The notes under the pieces: model-generated
What the model was told of the DNA's origin: nothing
Database searches by the model: none
Seen by the model: only the letters and a program-made list of their open reading frames with translations
NCBI GenBank assembly: GCA_947086925.1
Contig: CAMUAL010000003.1
Span: forward strand, 1-64,000
Source: an uncultured Clostridia bacterium
GTDB taxonomy: Bacteria; Bacillota; Clostridia; Christensenellales; Pumilibacteraceae
Reading direction: 5' to 3'
DNA length: 64,000 bases
Program-made: the position numbers and the translations under genes
In this document: positions 1-7,936 of the stretch, piece after piece
Layout of the letters: every line of letters starts with the position of its first letter
Numbering within the stretch: position 1 is the stretch's first letter

Positions 1-1
1 G

Positions 2-2902
2 GTTATAGCCAAAGACGTTTTACAAAATAAAGATATTTTGGATCGGGGTTTTGATGAGGACTTGTGTAAGTTAGACGGACAAGCTCTTTACAAAAAACTA
101 ACCAAGCAATACAGGGGTTGGTTTTCACGCTTATTTAGCGGAGAATATAGGCATATCATTAACGATATAAAAATTTGCAAGAAAGACGGTAAAAAGATAA
201 AGTATGCGGAAGCGGTAAATGCTATTGATACTTTAAGCAAATATCAGAAAAGCCTAAAAGAGTTTAACGAACAGCAATCCGAAATCAAAACCTTATTAGG
301 CAAAGCATATATTGGCGAAAATACCGATTTTGAGAAGTTAATTTTAGAGTTGGATTTATTGACGTCGGCAATAAACAGCTTTACGGAAATTACTCAATTA
401 GCCCAAATGCCTTTGGAGATATTTTTATCTCAAAAAATGCAATTCAAGCAGATTGCTGAAAAATATAGCCGTTTGTTAGAAGCAAATAAAGAACACCTTG
501 ATTGCTTGTTGGCAAGTTTTAATGCGGACGAATATAACATACTAACCGTATCGTACGTTGCTTTAAACGAAAAGTTAAATGAATGTTTTGCAAATACCGA
601 TAAACTTGACAACTGGTGCGACTTCATTAAGTTAATGGACAGATTACAAGAAAGCGGTTTACGTTCTTATATCGATTTTGCAATTAGGCAAAACATAGAT
701 TCACGCAAAATAGTTTTAACTTATAAAAAAGCATTTTATTCACAATGGGTTGACGCCGTTTTGCATGAGTCGCCTATTCTAATTGAGTTGACGCGCGTTC
801 CTCACGATGAAATGATTGAACGCTTTAAAGAAAAGGATACTTTGAATTTTGAAATAAACAAGGCGAAAATCAAAGCAAAATTGTCCGCTCAAAGACCTCG
901 ATTAGACATGGTGGCACAAGGTAGCGCAATAGCTATTTTGTTGCGTGAGGGAGAGAAGAAACGCAAAAAGAAAGGTATAAGACAATTATTATCGGAGTTG
1001 GGTGATTTAGTACAGACTTTAAAACCTTGCTTTTTAATGTCTCCTTTGAGCGTTAGTACTTTCCTTAATTCGGAAATGAAGTTTGACGTAGTAATATTCG
1101 ACGAGGCATCGCAGATATTCCCGCAGGACGCCATAGGTGCTATTTACAGAGGGAATCAGTTAATTGTTGTCGGCGACTCCAAGCAAATGCCGCCCAGCAA
1201 TTTCTTTAATGCCGGAACAGATATTGATGACGATGACGAAAGTGAAGATATAACGGATTTTGAGTCAATATTGGATTTGTGTTCTACTTCCTTCCCTCAA
1301 AGAAGATTGAAATGGCATTACAGAAGCAGATACGAACAACTTATTTCATTTTCAAATAAAAATTTCTATGATAACGATTTGATTACTTTCCCTTCCTCAA
1401 AAACGGATTCGGCAGGGATAGGCGTCGATTACTTTTATGTGGAGGGTGTTTTTGATCGCAAGAGTAAAACAAATCAGGTTGAAGCTGAACGTATCGTAGA
1501 GTTGGTATTTGAAAATATTAAAAAGTATCCTAGCCGAAGTTTAGGTGTGGTTGCTTTTAGTATTTCACAACAGAATTTAATAGAAAAGTTAATTTACAAA
1601 CGCAGACAGCAGAATACGGCGTTTGAAGAATTCTTTAAATCTGACAGAGCCGAGCCGTTCTTTGTAAAGAATCTTGAAACCGTACAGGGTGATGAAAGAG
1701 ATACAATAATTTTTAGTATCGCTTATGCAAAAGACTCGCAAGGAAGATTATTACTTAATTTCGGACCTATTAACCGTGAAGGTGGCGAAAGACGTTTAAA
1801 TGTCGCTGTTACCCGTGCAAAGTTTAACGTGCAAATAGTTTCCTCAATGCACTACTACGATATTGACTTATCACGGACTAAATCTGTTGGAGCAAGATTG
1901 TTGCGCGAATATTTGGATTATGCCGAAAACGGTATTACCGCCTTAGAGAGAAGTATATCCGTTGATGCAACCAATCCGTTTGAACGGTATGATTCTGAAT
2001 TTGAATTGGAAGTTTGTGAATTTTTACGCGAACACGGTTTTTCGGTTGATACTCAAGTCGGCAGTTCTTCGTATAAAATCGATTTGGCATTGAAACGCCC
2101 TGATTCTTCTGATTATGTCCTTGCAATCGAATGCGACGGCGCGACTTATCACTCTTCTAAAACTGCCCGCGATAGAGACAGATTGCGTCAGGGCATATTG
2201 GAAAATATGGGGTGGAAATTCTATCGCATATGGTCCACAGACTGGTTTCGCAATAAGCAAGTCGAAAAGCAAAGATTAGTTGAAGCGGCACAGAAAGCAT
2301 TGGAGAATTCCCCCGTTAACATAAGTTATACGGATAATGCCGTAGAAGATGATTTTTCGGAAACGGTTATAGAGAAACAGTTTGAATTTCCAAAGTATAA
2401 AATGGTAGACGCGCGTTCGGCTGCACGAAGATGTGGAGGAAATATACTTGCCGTTACGCGTGCAATAGTTGAAGTTGAGTCTCCTGTTTCAGAAGAATGG
2501 CTTTTAAAACGAATAGTATTTCTGTTCGAAGGACGCGAAAAAGTTACTAACGTAGTACGTGCGGAATTCAATAGGCAAATGTGGAACTGTGCAAGATTTG
2601 GAATTATGCGTAAAGACGGATTTTTGTATTGGCAGGGCAGTGAAATCCCTATGTTACGTGTTCCATCAGCAGGGATAGAGTTTCGAGATATAAAGTATAT
2701 AGAGTTGCGAGAACTTGCTTTGGGGTTAAAAGAAATATTAAAGCAAAATGTTTCGGCTGACAAAATCGGGCTTTTCAAGCTTTTGACGCAAAATCTTGGA
2801 TTTAATCGAATGGGTGATGCTATTCTTGAAAGAATGGAAAGTGCATTAAAACTGATTGCGAAAGACATTGACGCCAACGGCGAAATGATTTCGTTGAAGT
2901 AA
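2..2902 (+). CDS. SF1 helicase with Vsr/MTES_1575-like nuclease domain and DUF3320-like tail (5' end outside window)
   Basis: The frame is open from base 2, ahead of the first possible start (TTG at 38), so the gene begins upstream and only its C-terminal part is seen. Helicase superfamily 1 motifs appear in order: IFDEAS (1094-1111), VVGDSKQMPP (1166-1195), ETVQGDERDT (1676-1705) and NVAVTRAK (1799-1822). The P-loop must lie upstream. From about 1985 to 2240 there is a nuclease-like segment of the Vsr/DUF559 type with an ECDG core (2129-2140). A DUF3320-like region follows (about 2400-2600). This order matches large DUF4011-helicase-nuclease proteins, some of which have been proposed as antiphage systems (I recall the name Hhe). 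A defence role is inference. The gene is clearly richer in A+T codons than the rest of the window, which suggests transfer. Confidence 0.9.
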   Translation, partial: VIAKDVLQNKDILDRGFDEDLCKLDGQALYKKLTKQYRGWFSRLFSGEYRHIINDIKICKKDGKKIKYAEAVNAIDTLSKYQKSLKEFNEQQSEIKTLLGKAYIGENTDFEKLILELDLLTSAINSFTEITQLAQMPLEIFLSQKMQFKQIAEKYSRLLEANKEHLDCLLASFNADEYNILTVSYVALNEKLNECFANTDKLDNWCDFIKLMDRLQESGLRSYIDFAIRQNIDSRKIVLTYKKAFYSQWVDAVLHESPILIELTRVPHDEMIERFKEKDTLNFEINKAKIKAKLSAQRPRLDMVAQGSAIAILLREGEKKRKKKGIRQLLSELGDLVQTLKPCFLMSPLSVSTFLNSEMKFDVVIFDEASQIFPQDAIGAIYRGNQLIVVGDSKQMPPSNFFNAGTDIDDDDESEDITDFESILDLCSTSFPQRRLKWHYRSRYEQLISFSNKNFYDNDLITFPSSKTDSAGIGVDYFYVEGVFDRKSKTNQVEAERIVELVFENIKKYPSRSLGVVAFSISQQNLIEKLIYKRRQQNTAFEEFFKSDRAEPFFVKNLETVQGDERDTIIFSIAYAKDSQGRLLLNFGPINREGGERRLNVAVTRAKFNVQIVSSMHYYDIDLSRTKSVGARLLREYLDYAENGITALERSISVDATNPFERYDSEFELEVCEFLREHGFSVDTQVGSSSYKIDLALKRPDSSDYVLAIECDGATYHSSKTARDRDRLRQGILENMGWKFYRIWSTDWFRNKQVEKQRLVEAAQKALENSPVNISYTDNAVEDDFSETVIEKQFEFPKYKMVDARSAARRCGGNILAVTRAIVEVESPVSEEWLLKRIVFLFEGREKVTNVVRAEFNRQMWNCARFGIMRKDGFLYWQGSEIPMLRVPSAGIEFRDIKYIELRELALGLKEILKQNVSADKIGLFKLLTQNLGFNRMGDAILERMESALKLIAKDIDANGEMISLK

Positions 2903-3103
2903 TTAGGAGAAATATAGTACACCGTCGAAATTTGCAACAAATGTTGCTGTTGCAGATAATCGACGAAAATATTTACTTGTCTTTTTAATATAAAAAATTC
3001 ATCATTAAACCGTCAAGTATCCCCCTTTTTTTCTCTAATAAATGAGGGAGGGGTGTTTTTTGTGCAACTTTTTCAGAAAAACACCCTCCGAAGGTTCTCC
3101 AAC

Positions 3104-3143
3104 AATAAAAAAAGTTCCCATATCTTGTATGAGAACTCTTTTT
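3104..3143 (-). terminator. Rho-independent terminator for the GGGtGRT operon, possibly bidirectional
   Basis: The inverted repeat AGTTCCCATA / TATGAGAACT spans 3113-3137. On the minus strand it is followed by a run of seven T (complement of the A run before 3113). It lies 20-60 bases after the stop of the GGGtGRT gene. The plus strand also has a short T run after the stem, so it could stop readthrough from the helicase gene as well. Confidence 0.75.
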
Positions 3144-3163
3144 ATACTGTATATTTTGTAAAA

Positions 3164-4168
3164 TTACTTCGTCATTGCTTCTTGCACGGCAACCGCGCAG
3201 GCAACGGACGCGCCTACCATGGGGTTGTTGCCCATGCCGATAAGTCCCATCATTTCAACGTGAGCGGGAACGGAGGAGGAGCCTGCGAACTGAGCGTCGG
3301 AGTGCATTCTGCCCATTGTGTCGGTCATGCCGTACGATGCGGGACCTGCCGCCATGTTGTCGGGGTGAAGGGTTCTGCCGGTGCCGCCGCCCGATGCAAC
3401 CGAGAAGTATTTTTTGCCGTTGTCGACAGCCCATTTTTTATATGTGCCTGCAACGGGGTGCTGAAAGCGGGTGGGGTTGGTGGAGTTGCCCGTAATGGAA
3501 ACGTCCACTTTTTCATGTTGCATTATTGCAACGCCCTCGCGCACGTCGTCGGCGCCGTAGCAACGAACCTTAGCTTTTTCTCCGTCGGAGTAGGGAATGG
3601 TATTTACTATTTTAAGGTCGCCGGTTGCGTAGTCGTACTGAGTTTGAACGTAGGTAAAACCGTTTATGCGCGAAATAATCATAGCGGCGTCTTTGCCGAG
3701 TCCGTTAAGTATTACTTGAAGCGGCTGTTTGCGCACTTTGTTTGCGGTTTTGGCAATTCCGATTGCGCCTTCGGCTGCGGCAAAGCTTTCGTGACCCGCC
3801 AAAAAGCAGAAACACTTTGTTTTTTCGTCGAGTAGCATTGATGCGAGGTTTCCGTGACCCAAGCCGACCGCGCGCTGTTCGGCAACCGAGCCGGGAACGC
3901 AGAACGACTGCAAGCCTTCGCCTATGGCAACTGCGGCTTCGGTGGCTTTTTTGCAACCTTTCTTTATTGCGATTGCGCAACCTACGGTGTAAGCCCAAGT
4001 AGCGTTTTCAAACGCAATCATCTGTGTTGATTTAACTATTTTTTCAACGTCGATGCCCTTGTCGAGGCAGATTTTGCGTGCGTCTTCAAGGTCTTTAATG
4101 CCGTTTGCTTTAAGCGCGGCGTTGATTTTGTTTATTCTTTTATCATAACCTTCGAAAGTGATACTCAT
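3164..4168 (-). CDS. GGGtGRT family protein, iron-sulfur-linked
   Basis: A 334-residue protein. It carries the signature GGGTGRTLHPDN near its C-terminus, which names the GGGtGRT family of anaerobic bacteria, annotated in databases as linked to iron-sulfur cluster biosynthesis. The exact reaction is not known to me. The start is set at ATG 4168 (MSITFEGYDK), because AAGGAGG lies seven to eight bases upstream. A longer frame to 4216 would run into the preceding gene. The Shine-Dalgarno sequence overlaps the stop region of the upstream scaffold gene, so the two are probably translationally coupled. The protein is rich in Gly and Ala with several Cys, and no membrane segment is seen. Confidence 0.93.
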   Translation of the reverse strand: MSITFEGYDKRINKINAALKANGIKDLEDARKICLDKGIDVEKIVKSTQMIAFENATWAYTVGCAIAIKKGCKKATEAAVAIGEGLQSFCVPGSVAEQRAVGLGHGNLASMLLDEKTKCFCFLAGHESFAAAEGAIGIAKTANKVRKQPLQVILNGLGKDAAMIISRINGFTYVQTQYDYATGDLKIVNTIPYSDGEKAKVRCYGADDVREGVAIMQHEKVDVSITGNSTNPTRFQHPVAGTYKKWAVDNGKKYFSVASGGGTGRTLHPDNMAAGPASYGMTDTMGRMHSDAQFAGSSSVPAHVEMMGLIGMGNNPMVGASVACAVAVQEAMTK

Positions 4169-4181
4169 ATGTTTAACCTCC

Positions 4182-4874
4182 TTATTGCTTGCGCGGGTCG
4201 ATATACTGAGCCGCACCCTCGAATCTGCCGTATGTTCCGGTAGAGGTTTTGAGAGCCTCGTCAGCCGACATGCCGCCGCGTATCTTTTCCATCATAACGC
4301 CGAGTTTTACAAATTCGTAACCTATAACCAAGCCTTCTTTATCGAGGGCAAGTTTTGTAATGTAACCCTCCGCCATTTCGAGATAACGAACCCCTTTTGC
4401 TTCGGTGGAGTAGATTGTGCCGATTTGACTACGCGTACCTTTTCCGAGGTCTTCGAGTCCCGCGCCGATTTCGAGTCCGTCCTCGCTGAACGCCGACTGA
4501 GTTCTGCCGTATACGATTTGCAAAAACAGTTCGCGCATTGCGGTGTTTATTGCGTCGCACACAAGGTCGGTGTTAAGAGCTTCGAGCAGGGTTTTGCCGG
4601 GGAGAATTTCTCCCGCCATGGCAGCCGAGTGAGTCATGCCCGAGCACCCGAGGGTTTCCACAAGCGCCTCGCGTATTATGCCGTCTTTTACGTTAAGCGT
4701 AAGCTTGCACGCGCCTTGCTGAGGAGCGCACCAACCCACGCCGTGCGTAAGTCCCGAAATGTCTTTGATTTCCTTTGCCTGAACCCAACGTCCCTCCTCG
4801 GGAATGGGGGCGGGACCGTGGTTGGGTCCTTTTTTGACGCAAATCATTCTTTCCACGTCTTTTGAGAAATGCAT
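4182..4874 (-). CDS. Iron-sulfur cluster assembly scaffold-like protein, partner of GGGtGRT protein
   Basis: A 230-residue protein with an IscU/NifU-like core. Cys-bearing motifs VGWCAPQQGACK and ETLGCSGMTHSAAMAG fit cluster-binding positions. Proteins of this type are regularly encoded next to GGGtGRT genes, which supports both calls. ATG 4874 follows a clear GGAGGTAAAC ribosome site. The gene leads a two-gene operon with only 13 bases before the next start, and a promoter is present upstream (4957-4986). A role in anaerobic Fe-S assembly or storage is inferred from family and neighbour, not shown. Confidence 0.9.
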   Translation of the reverse strand: MHFSKDVERMICVKKGPNHGPAPIPEEGRWVQAKEIKDISGLTHGVGWCAPQQGACKLTLNVKDGIIREALVETLGCSGMTHSAAMAGEILPGKTLLEALNTDLVCDAINTAMRELFLQIVYGRTQSAFSEDGLEIGAGLEDLGKGTRSQIGTIYSTEAKGVRYLEMAEGYITKLALDKEGLVIGYEFVKLGVMMEKIRGGMSADEALKTSTGTYGRFEGAAQYIDPRKQ

Positions 4875-4956
4875 TGTTTACCTCCGATTACTTAATTCCT
4901 TGTAAAATATATGCGGTGCGTCCGCATGCGTTGCGGCGCGTTTCCGTACGATTATA

Positions 4957-4986
4957 ATTATAGCATTTTTTAATTTAACATAGCAA
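4957..4986 (-). promoter_or_regulatory. Sigma-A-type promoter of the scaffold/GGGtGRT operon
   Basis: On the minus strand, TTGCTA (4981-4986), an 18-base spacer and TATAAT (4957-4962). The predicted transcript has a leader of about 75 bases before ATG 4874. The leader holds GC-rich inverted segments (around 4910-4950) but no riboswitch that I recognise. Confidence 0.7.
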
Positions 4987-5016
4987 GTATTTGACAAAAC
5001 TTATTTGTGCCGAGAA

Positions 5017-7206
5017 TTACAAAAATCTTTCGATTGCTTTAATTAAAACGGGAACATCCACTGGTTTGGCGAGGTGGTCGTTCATGCCCGTTTCTGCTGA
5101 TAGCCGCTTGTCGCTTTCCAAAGCGTTTGCCGACAGCGCCAAAATCGGTATGTTGGCGAGTTCGGGATTGTCAAGCGCACGTATTGCTTTTGTAGCTTCG
5201 CGCCCGTCCATAACGGGCATCTGAATATCCATTAAAATAAGGGCGTACTCGTGCGGAACGGAGTTTTTTATTTTATCGACGGCGATTTGTCCGTTTTCGG
5301 CGGTGTCTACCACAAATCCCAAATCCTGTAAAATTTCGGTTTCGATTTCGAGGTTTATTTCGTTATCTTCCACAAGAAGTATTTTTCTTCCGCGCAAATC
5401 TTTTTTTGCGGCTTGGGATTTTTGATTGTCGCTTTTGTCCTGCAAGCGGAATCCGAGCGTTACGGTAAACGTGCTACCCTTGTTCGGCTCGCTTTCAACC
5501 GTTATGTTTCCGCCCATGGTTTCCGCCAAATGCTTTGAAATGGTAAGTCCGAGCCCCGCGCCGAATTCGCCGCTGTAAGTGGTGTTTTTTTCGCGCTCGA
5601 ACGGTTTGAAAATACGGGTGAACGCGTCGGGACTTATGCCTATTTCCGTATCGGATATTATGAATTTATAAACCGCAAGCTCGTTCGAGGGGTTTTCGAG
5701 CTCGACTAATTTTATGCGTACTTTGCCGCCGCAATCGGTGTATTTAACGGCGTTGTTGCCTATATGCAACAAAACCTGCTTTACTTTTTCGGGGTCGCCG
5801 TAAACGGTGTAATGCTTTATAGCCGATTCGAGATTTACGGTTATGTTCTTTTTTGTCGACTCGACCGCAATCGATGCGGCGGTATCTTTGATTATATCGG
5901 ATACGTCGAATTTGCATTCCTCGATTTTAAAGTCGCGCGATTCCATATAGGTAACAGCCAAAACTTTTTCTATAAGTTCGAGCATGTTTTTGCCGGCCGC
6001 CTCTATTTTATCGAGATACCCCTTTGTAACCTCGGGATTGTCGGAATTCTTTTTGGCAAGAGTCGTGTAGCCGAATAGCGCGTTAAGAGGGGTTCTTAGG
6101 TCGTGCGACATATTCGATAAAAACGTGTTGCGTGCGACTTCCGCCGCTTTTGCGCTTGAAAGAGCCTGTTCGAGAATCTGTTTTTGCTTCATTTCCTGCA
6201 AAACTTCTTCGTCTACACTGCGGTAACCCATAACAATTTGCGAAACGGCGGTTCCCACGCTTACGTTTGCAATTCGCAACTGCAAATATTTTGTTTCGCC
6301 GTTCTGTATACAGCGGTAGTTTAAGTAGTAGGTTGGGTTTTTGGCAAGCTGAGCGCGCACGTATTCGGGCGACGTGCGTTCCGACACCGTTTTGCGGTCT
6401 TCGGGGTGAACCCACTTTTTAACGTAGTTGGGCAAAAGCGAGCTGAGCTTGCTGTTCGCTTTGTCTTTCAAAAGCTCGCTAAGCCTACTGCTCGTGCGGT
6501 AGGGAAGAACCGTGTCGGTGTCTATATTGCCGTAAAGTATGGTTTCGTAATTTACACTGAGCCCCTCTATTACTTCGAGTCTGCGTAAATGCTCGGCTCT
6601 TATGAGCGAACGCTCTTTGTCGTATTCTTCTATTATGTTTTTAAACTTTTGTTCTTCTTCTTGCTTAGCCGCTATTATTGCGGCTTTTTCGGACAGTCGG
6701 CGGTGAACTTTTTCGGTTGTGTCGGTAATAAATACGTAATATATATTGCCCACGAAATCGCTTTGAACAAAATGACCGAAATCTTCGACCCAATGAATAG
6801 AACCGTCTTTTGCGATTATTCTGTATTCCACGTAATCGAGATTGTCGTCGTTTGAGGCAATTTGTTCCGCTATGCTTTCTTCCACCGCTTCGAGGTCTTT
6901 ATAATAGACTATGCCGCGAAACGAGTTGCCCGTAAGAGCTTTGAAGTCCTCTAAGCCGTCGCACCCGAATATTTTTATAAGAGCCTTGTTGGCGTACAGA
7001 ATCTGTTCGTCCTCGGCACTGTAAATCAGAAATCCTCCGGGAATTTCGTCTATGAAATTTTTAATCTGCAAAGCCGTTTCGGACTCTTTGGGACTTAATT
7101 TGCGGTCGCTCCAAAATGAATCGTTTACAGGGGAATCGCTTTCGGTCGCGCTTATGTAGGCTAAAAGTGTATCGATTAGCTCATGTTTCGATTTTGACGG
7201 TTTCAT
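5017..7206 (-). CDS. Hybrid sensor histidine kinase with PAS sensing and C-terminal receiver
   Basis: A 729-residue soluble signalling protein with no evident membrane segment. A PAS domain covers about residues 35-150, with a PAC-like YRIIAKDGSIHWVEDF stretch. A coiled-coil-like linker and a second, weaker PAS-like region follow. The dimerisation box is NMSHDLRTPLNALFGY with phospho-acceptor His368. The ATPase domain has the N box (GNNAVKYTD), a G1 box reading DTEIGIS instead of DTGIGIS, and the G2 box GAGLGLTISKHLAETMGG. The C-terminal receiver has Asp660 in LMDIQMP. ATG 7206 is chosen over a longer frame because GGAGGG precedes it and a consensus promoter ends about 30 bases upstream. No separate output regulator is adjacent, so the pathway is unknown. 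Confidence 0.95.
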   Translation of the reverse strand: MKPSKSKHELIDTLLAYISATESDSPVNDSFWSDRKLSPKESETALQIKNFIDEIPGGFLIYSAEDEQILYANKALIKIFGCDGLEDFKALTGNSFRGIVYYKDLEAVEESIAEQIASNDDNLDYVEYRIIAKDGSIHWVEDFGHFVQSDFVGNIYYVFITDTTEKVHRRLSEKAAIIAAKQEEEQKFKNIIEEYDKERSLIRAEHLRRLEVIEGLSVNYETILYGNIDTDTVLPYRTSSRLSELLKDKANSKLSSLLPNYVKKWVHPEDRKTVSERTSPEYVRAQLAKNPTYYLNYRCIQNGETKYLQLRIANVSVGTAVSQIVMGYRSVDEEVLQEMKQKQILEQALSSAKAAEVARNTFLSNMSHDLRTPLNALFGYTTLAKKNSDNPEVTKGYLDKIEAAGKNMLELIEKVLAVTYMESRDFKIEECKFDVSDIIKDTAASIAVESTKKNITVNLESAIKHYTVYGDPEKVKQVLLHIGNNAVKYTDCGGKVRIKLVELENPSNELAVYKFIISDTEIGISPDAFTRIFKPFEREKNTTYSGEFGAGLGLTISKHLAETMGGNITVESEPNKGSTFTVTLGFRLQDKSDNQKSQAAKKDLRGRKILLVEDNEINLEIETEILQDLGFVVDTAENGQIAVDKIKNSVPHEYALILMDIQMPVMDGREATKAIRALDNPELANIPILALSANALESDKRLSAETGMNDHLAKPVDVPVLIKAIERFL

Positions 7207-7235
7207 TATGTTTCCCTCCGACTCATTCACAAAAA

Positions 7236-7264
7236 ATTGTAGCACAATGCGCGTGCAATGTCAA
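7236..7264 (-). promoter_or_regulatory. Sigma-A-type promoter of the hybrid kinase
   Basis: On the minus strand, a perfect TTGACA (7259-7264), a 17-base spacer and TACAAT (7236-7241). The expected start of transcription leaves a leader of about 20-25 bases that carries the ribosome site of the kinase gene. Confidence 0.85.
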
Positions 7265-7306
7265 ATTATTGCTACCCCAAGGGGCAGGGGAATATATAAC
7301 CGTACA

Positions 7307-7335
7307 CTTCACCTCGACCGAAGCCGATAGGTCTT
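7307..7335 (-). repeat. REP-like 29-base element, copy 1
   Basis: Read on the minus strand this is AAGACCTATCGGCTTCGGTC followed by GAGGTGAAG. It matches the copies at 12141-12169 and 12284-12312 apart from a few bases. Its arms ACCT...AGGT are complementary. It lies between two minus-strand genes, directly after the terminator hairpin at 7342-7370, the same order as at 12087-12169. Confidence 0.75.
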
Positions 7336-7341
7336 AAACGT

Positions 7342-7370
7342 AAAAAATCCCCCGCCGAGGGCAGGGGCTT
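7342..7370 (-). terminator. Rho-independent terminator after the Cys-rich gene pair
   Basis: On the minus strand the stem GCCCCTGCC/GGCGGGGG with a CTC loop is followed by ATTTTTT. It lies about 20 bases past the stop of the 84-residue Cys-rich gene. The GGGGGATTTTTTA end also occurs at 12108-12120, so this terminator seems to belong to the repeat family described for 12087-12431. Confidence 0.75.
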
Positions 7371-7387
7371 TGTGGGTTTGGCTAAAA

Positions 7388-7642
7388 TTATTTACAGCAG
7401 TTGCCGAGATAGTCGCACAGGCACTGCTTTGTTTTTTCGCAACTGCAAAGTTTTTCTTCGCAGTCGCAACCGTCGTCGCAAAGACACGAATAGTCGCGCA
7501 TAACCGAATCCAAATCGCGGATTATGTCCTCGGCGATTTCTGCGTCGGTGAGGCGAACGCTTTCGCGCGCGTTATCCAAGCAACCGCACTCGCAGTCGCT
7601 TCCCGTCTTACGGTTTTTGTTTTTGAAAAAATCGAATTTCAT
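7388..7642 (-). CDS. Small Cys-rich protein (84 aa), unknown function
   Basis: Not recognised. The protein has 12 cysteines in 84 residues, mostly in Cys-x-Cys spacing: CECGC near residue 17, then CLCDDGC, CDCEE, CSCEK, CLCDY and a CC near the end. Between them is a hydrophilic helix-like stretch (residues 28-50). This looks like a metal- or cluster-binding or disulfide-rich peptide. No signal peptide is seen. Translation is well supported by AAAGGAG just upstream of ATG 7642, and that site overlaps the stop of the preceding small gene (7657-7824), implying coupled translation. A terminator follows. Metallothionein-like metal binding is only an inference. Confidence 0.8.
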   Translation of the reverse strand: MKFDFFKNKNRKTGSDCECGCLDNARESVRLTDAEIAEDIIRDLDSVMRDYSCLCDDGCDCEEKLCSCEKTKQCLCDYLGNCCK

Positions 7643-7656
7643 ATTTTATTCTCCTT

Positions 7657-7824
7657 TCAGTCGTTTTTGAGTTCTTCGCTTGAAACATCAAGTCTGATGC
7701 GGCTTTCGTTTGCTACGTCGCCCAAAATCTTGCGAAGGGCGTCGCTTTTGCATTCGCATGCGTAATTGCAACATTTTTTGTATAAAAGTTTTTCTTTTTC
7801 GGTAACTTCGTTTAACTGTGACAT
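7657..7824 (-). CDS. Small protein (55 aa) with Cys cluster, first gene of the pair
   Basis: Not recognised. An ATG at 7824 follows an AAAGGAGA ribosome site, and the frame runs to TGA at 7657. The peptide begins MSQLNEVTEKEKLLYKKC and carries CCNYACECK (residues 18-26), four Cys in nine residues. An amphipathic, charged helix-like tail follows. Its stop region overlaps the Shine-Dalgarno of the 84-residue Cys-rich gene, so the two form one transcriptional and translational unit. A promoter is present at 7888-7917. The two proteins probably act together, for example in metal or redox handling, but nothing in the sequence proves it. Confidence 0.72.
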   Translation of the reverse strand: MSQLNEVTEKEKLLYKKCCNYACECKSDALRKILGDVANESRIRLDVSSEELKND

Positions 7825-7866
7825 AATATTCTCCTTTTGTTTGTCGTTATTTTTAGAGTTTGCAAG

Positions 7867-7895
7867 TTGATTATTTTTTATACTTGTTGTATAAT
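7867..7895 (+). promoter_or_regulatory. Sigma-A-type promoter of recX
   Basis: TTGATT (7867-7872), a 17-base spacer and a perfect TATAAT (7890-7895). It rules out a TTG start at 7895, which would lie inside the -10 box. Its -10 box overlaps, on the other strand, the -10 of the promoter for the small Cys genes. Confidence 0.8.
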
Positions 7896-7917
7896 TGAGT
7901 CAGGCAGTAAATGTCAA
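7888..7917 (-). promoter_or_regulatory. Promoter of the small Cys-protein operon, overlapping the recX promoter
   Basis: On the minus strand, TTGACA (7912-7917), an 18-base spacer and TATACA (7888-7893). The -10 boxes of this promoter and of recX share bases 7890-7893 on opposite strands, so the two polymerases should exclude each other. Confidence 0.65.
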
Positions 7918-7936
7918 AGGAATCGCAACCGACGAA

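Noticed and set aside
2..37. Helicase gene as a 5'-truncated pseudogene
   Set aside because: The frame stays open to the window edge, so the missing N-terminus is explained by the window boundary.
3051..3087. GGGTGTTTTT/AAAAACACCC hairpin as a terminator
   Set aside because: No T run follows on either strand; the hairpin at 3104-3143 is the better terminator.
3053..3835. 260-residue plus-strand frame opposite the GGGtGRT gene
   Set aside because: Antisense shadow; it starts inside terminator-like sequence and has no family match.
4158..4865. 235-residue plus-strand frame opposite the Fe-S scaffold gene
   Set aside because: Antisense shadow of a well-supported gene with good ribosome site and family motifs.
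7895..7936. TTG start for RecX at 7895
   Set aside because: The TTG overlaps the -10 box, so it cannot be on the transcript; ATG 7937 is used.
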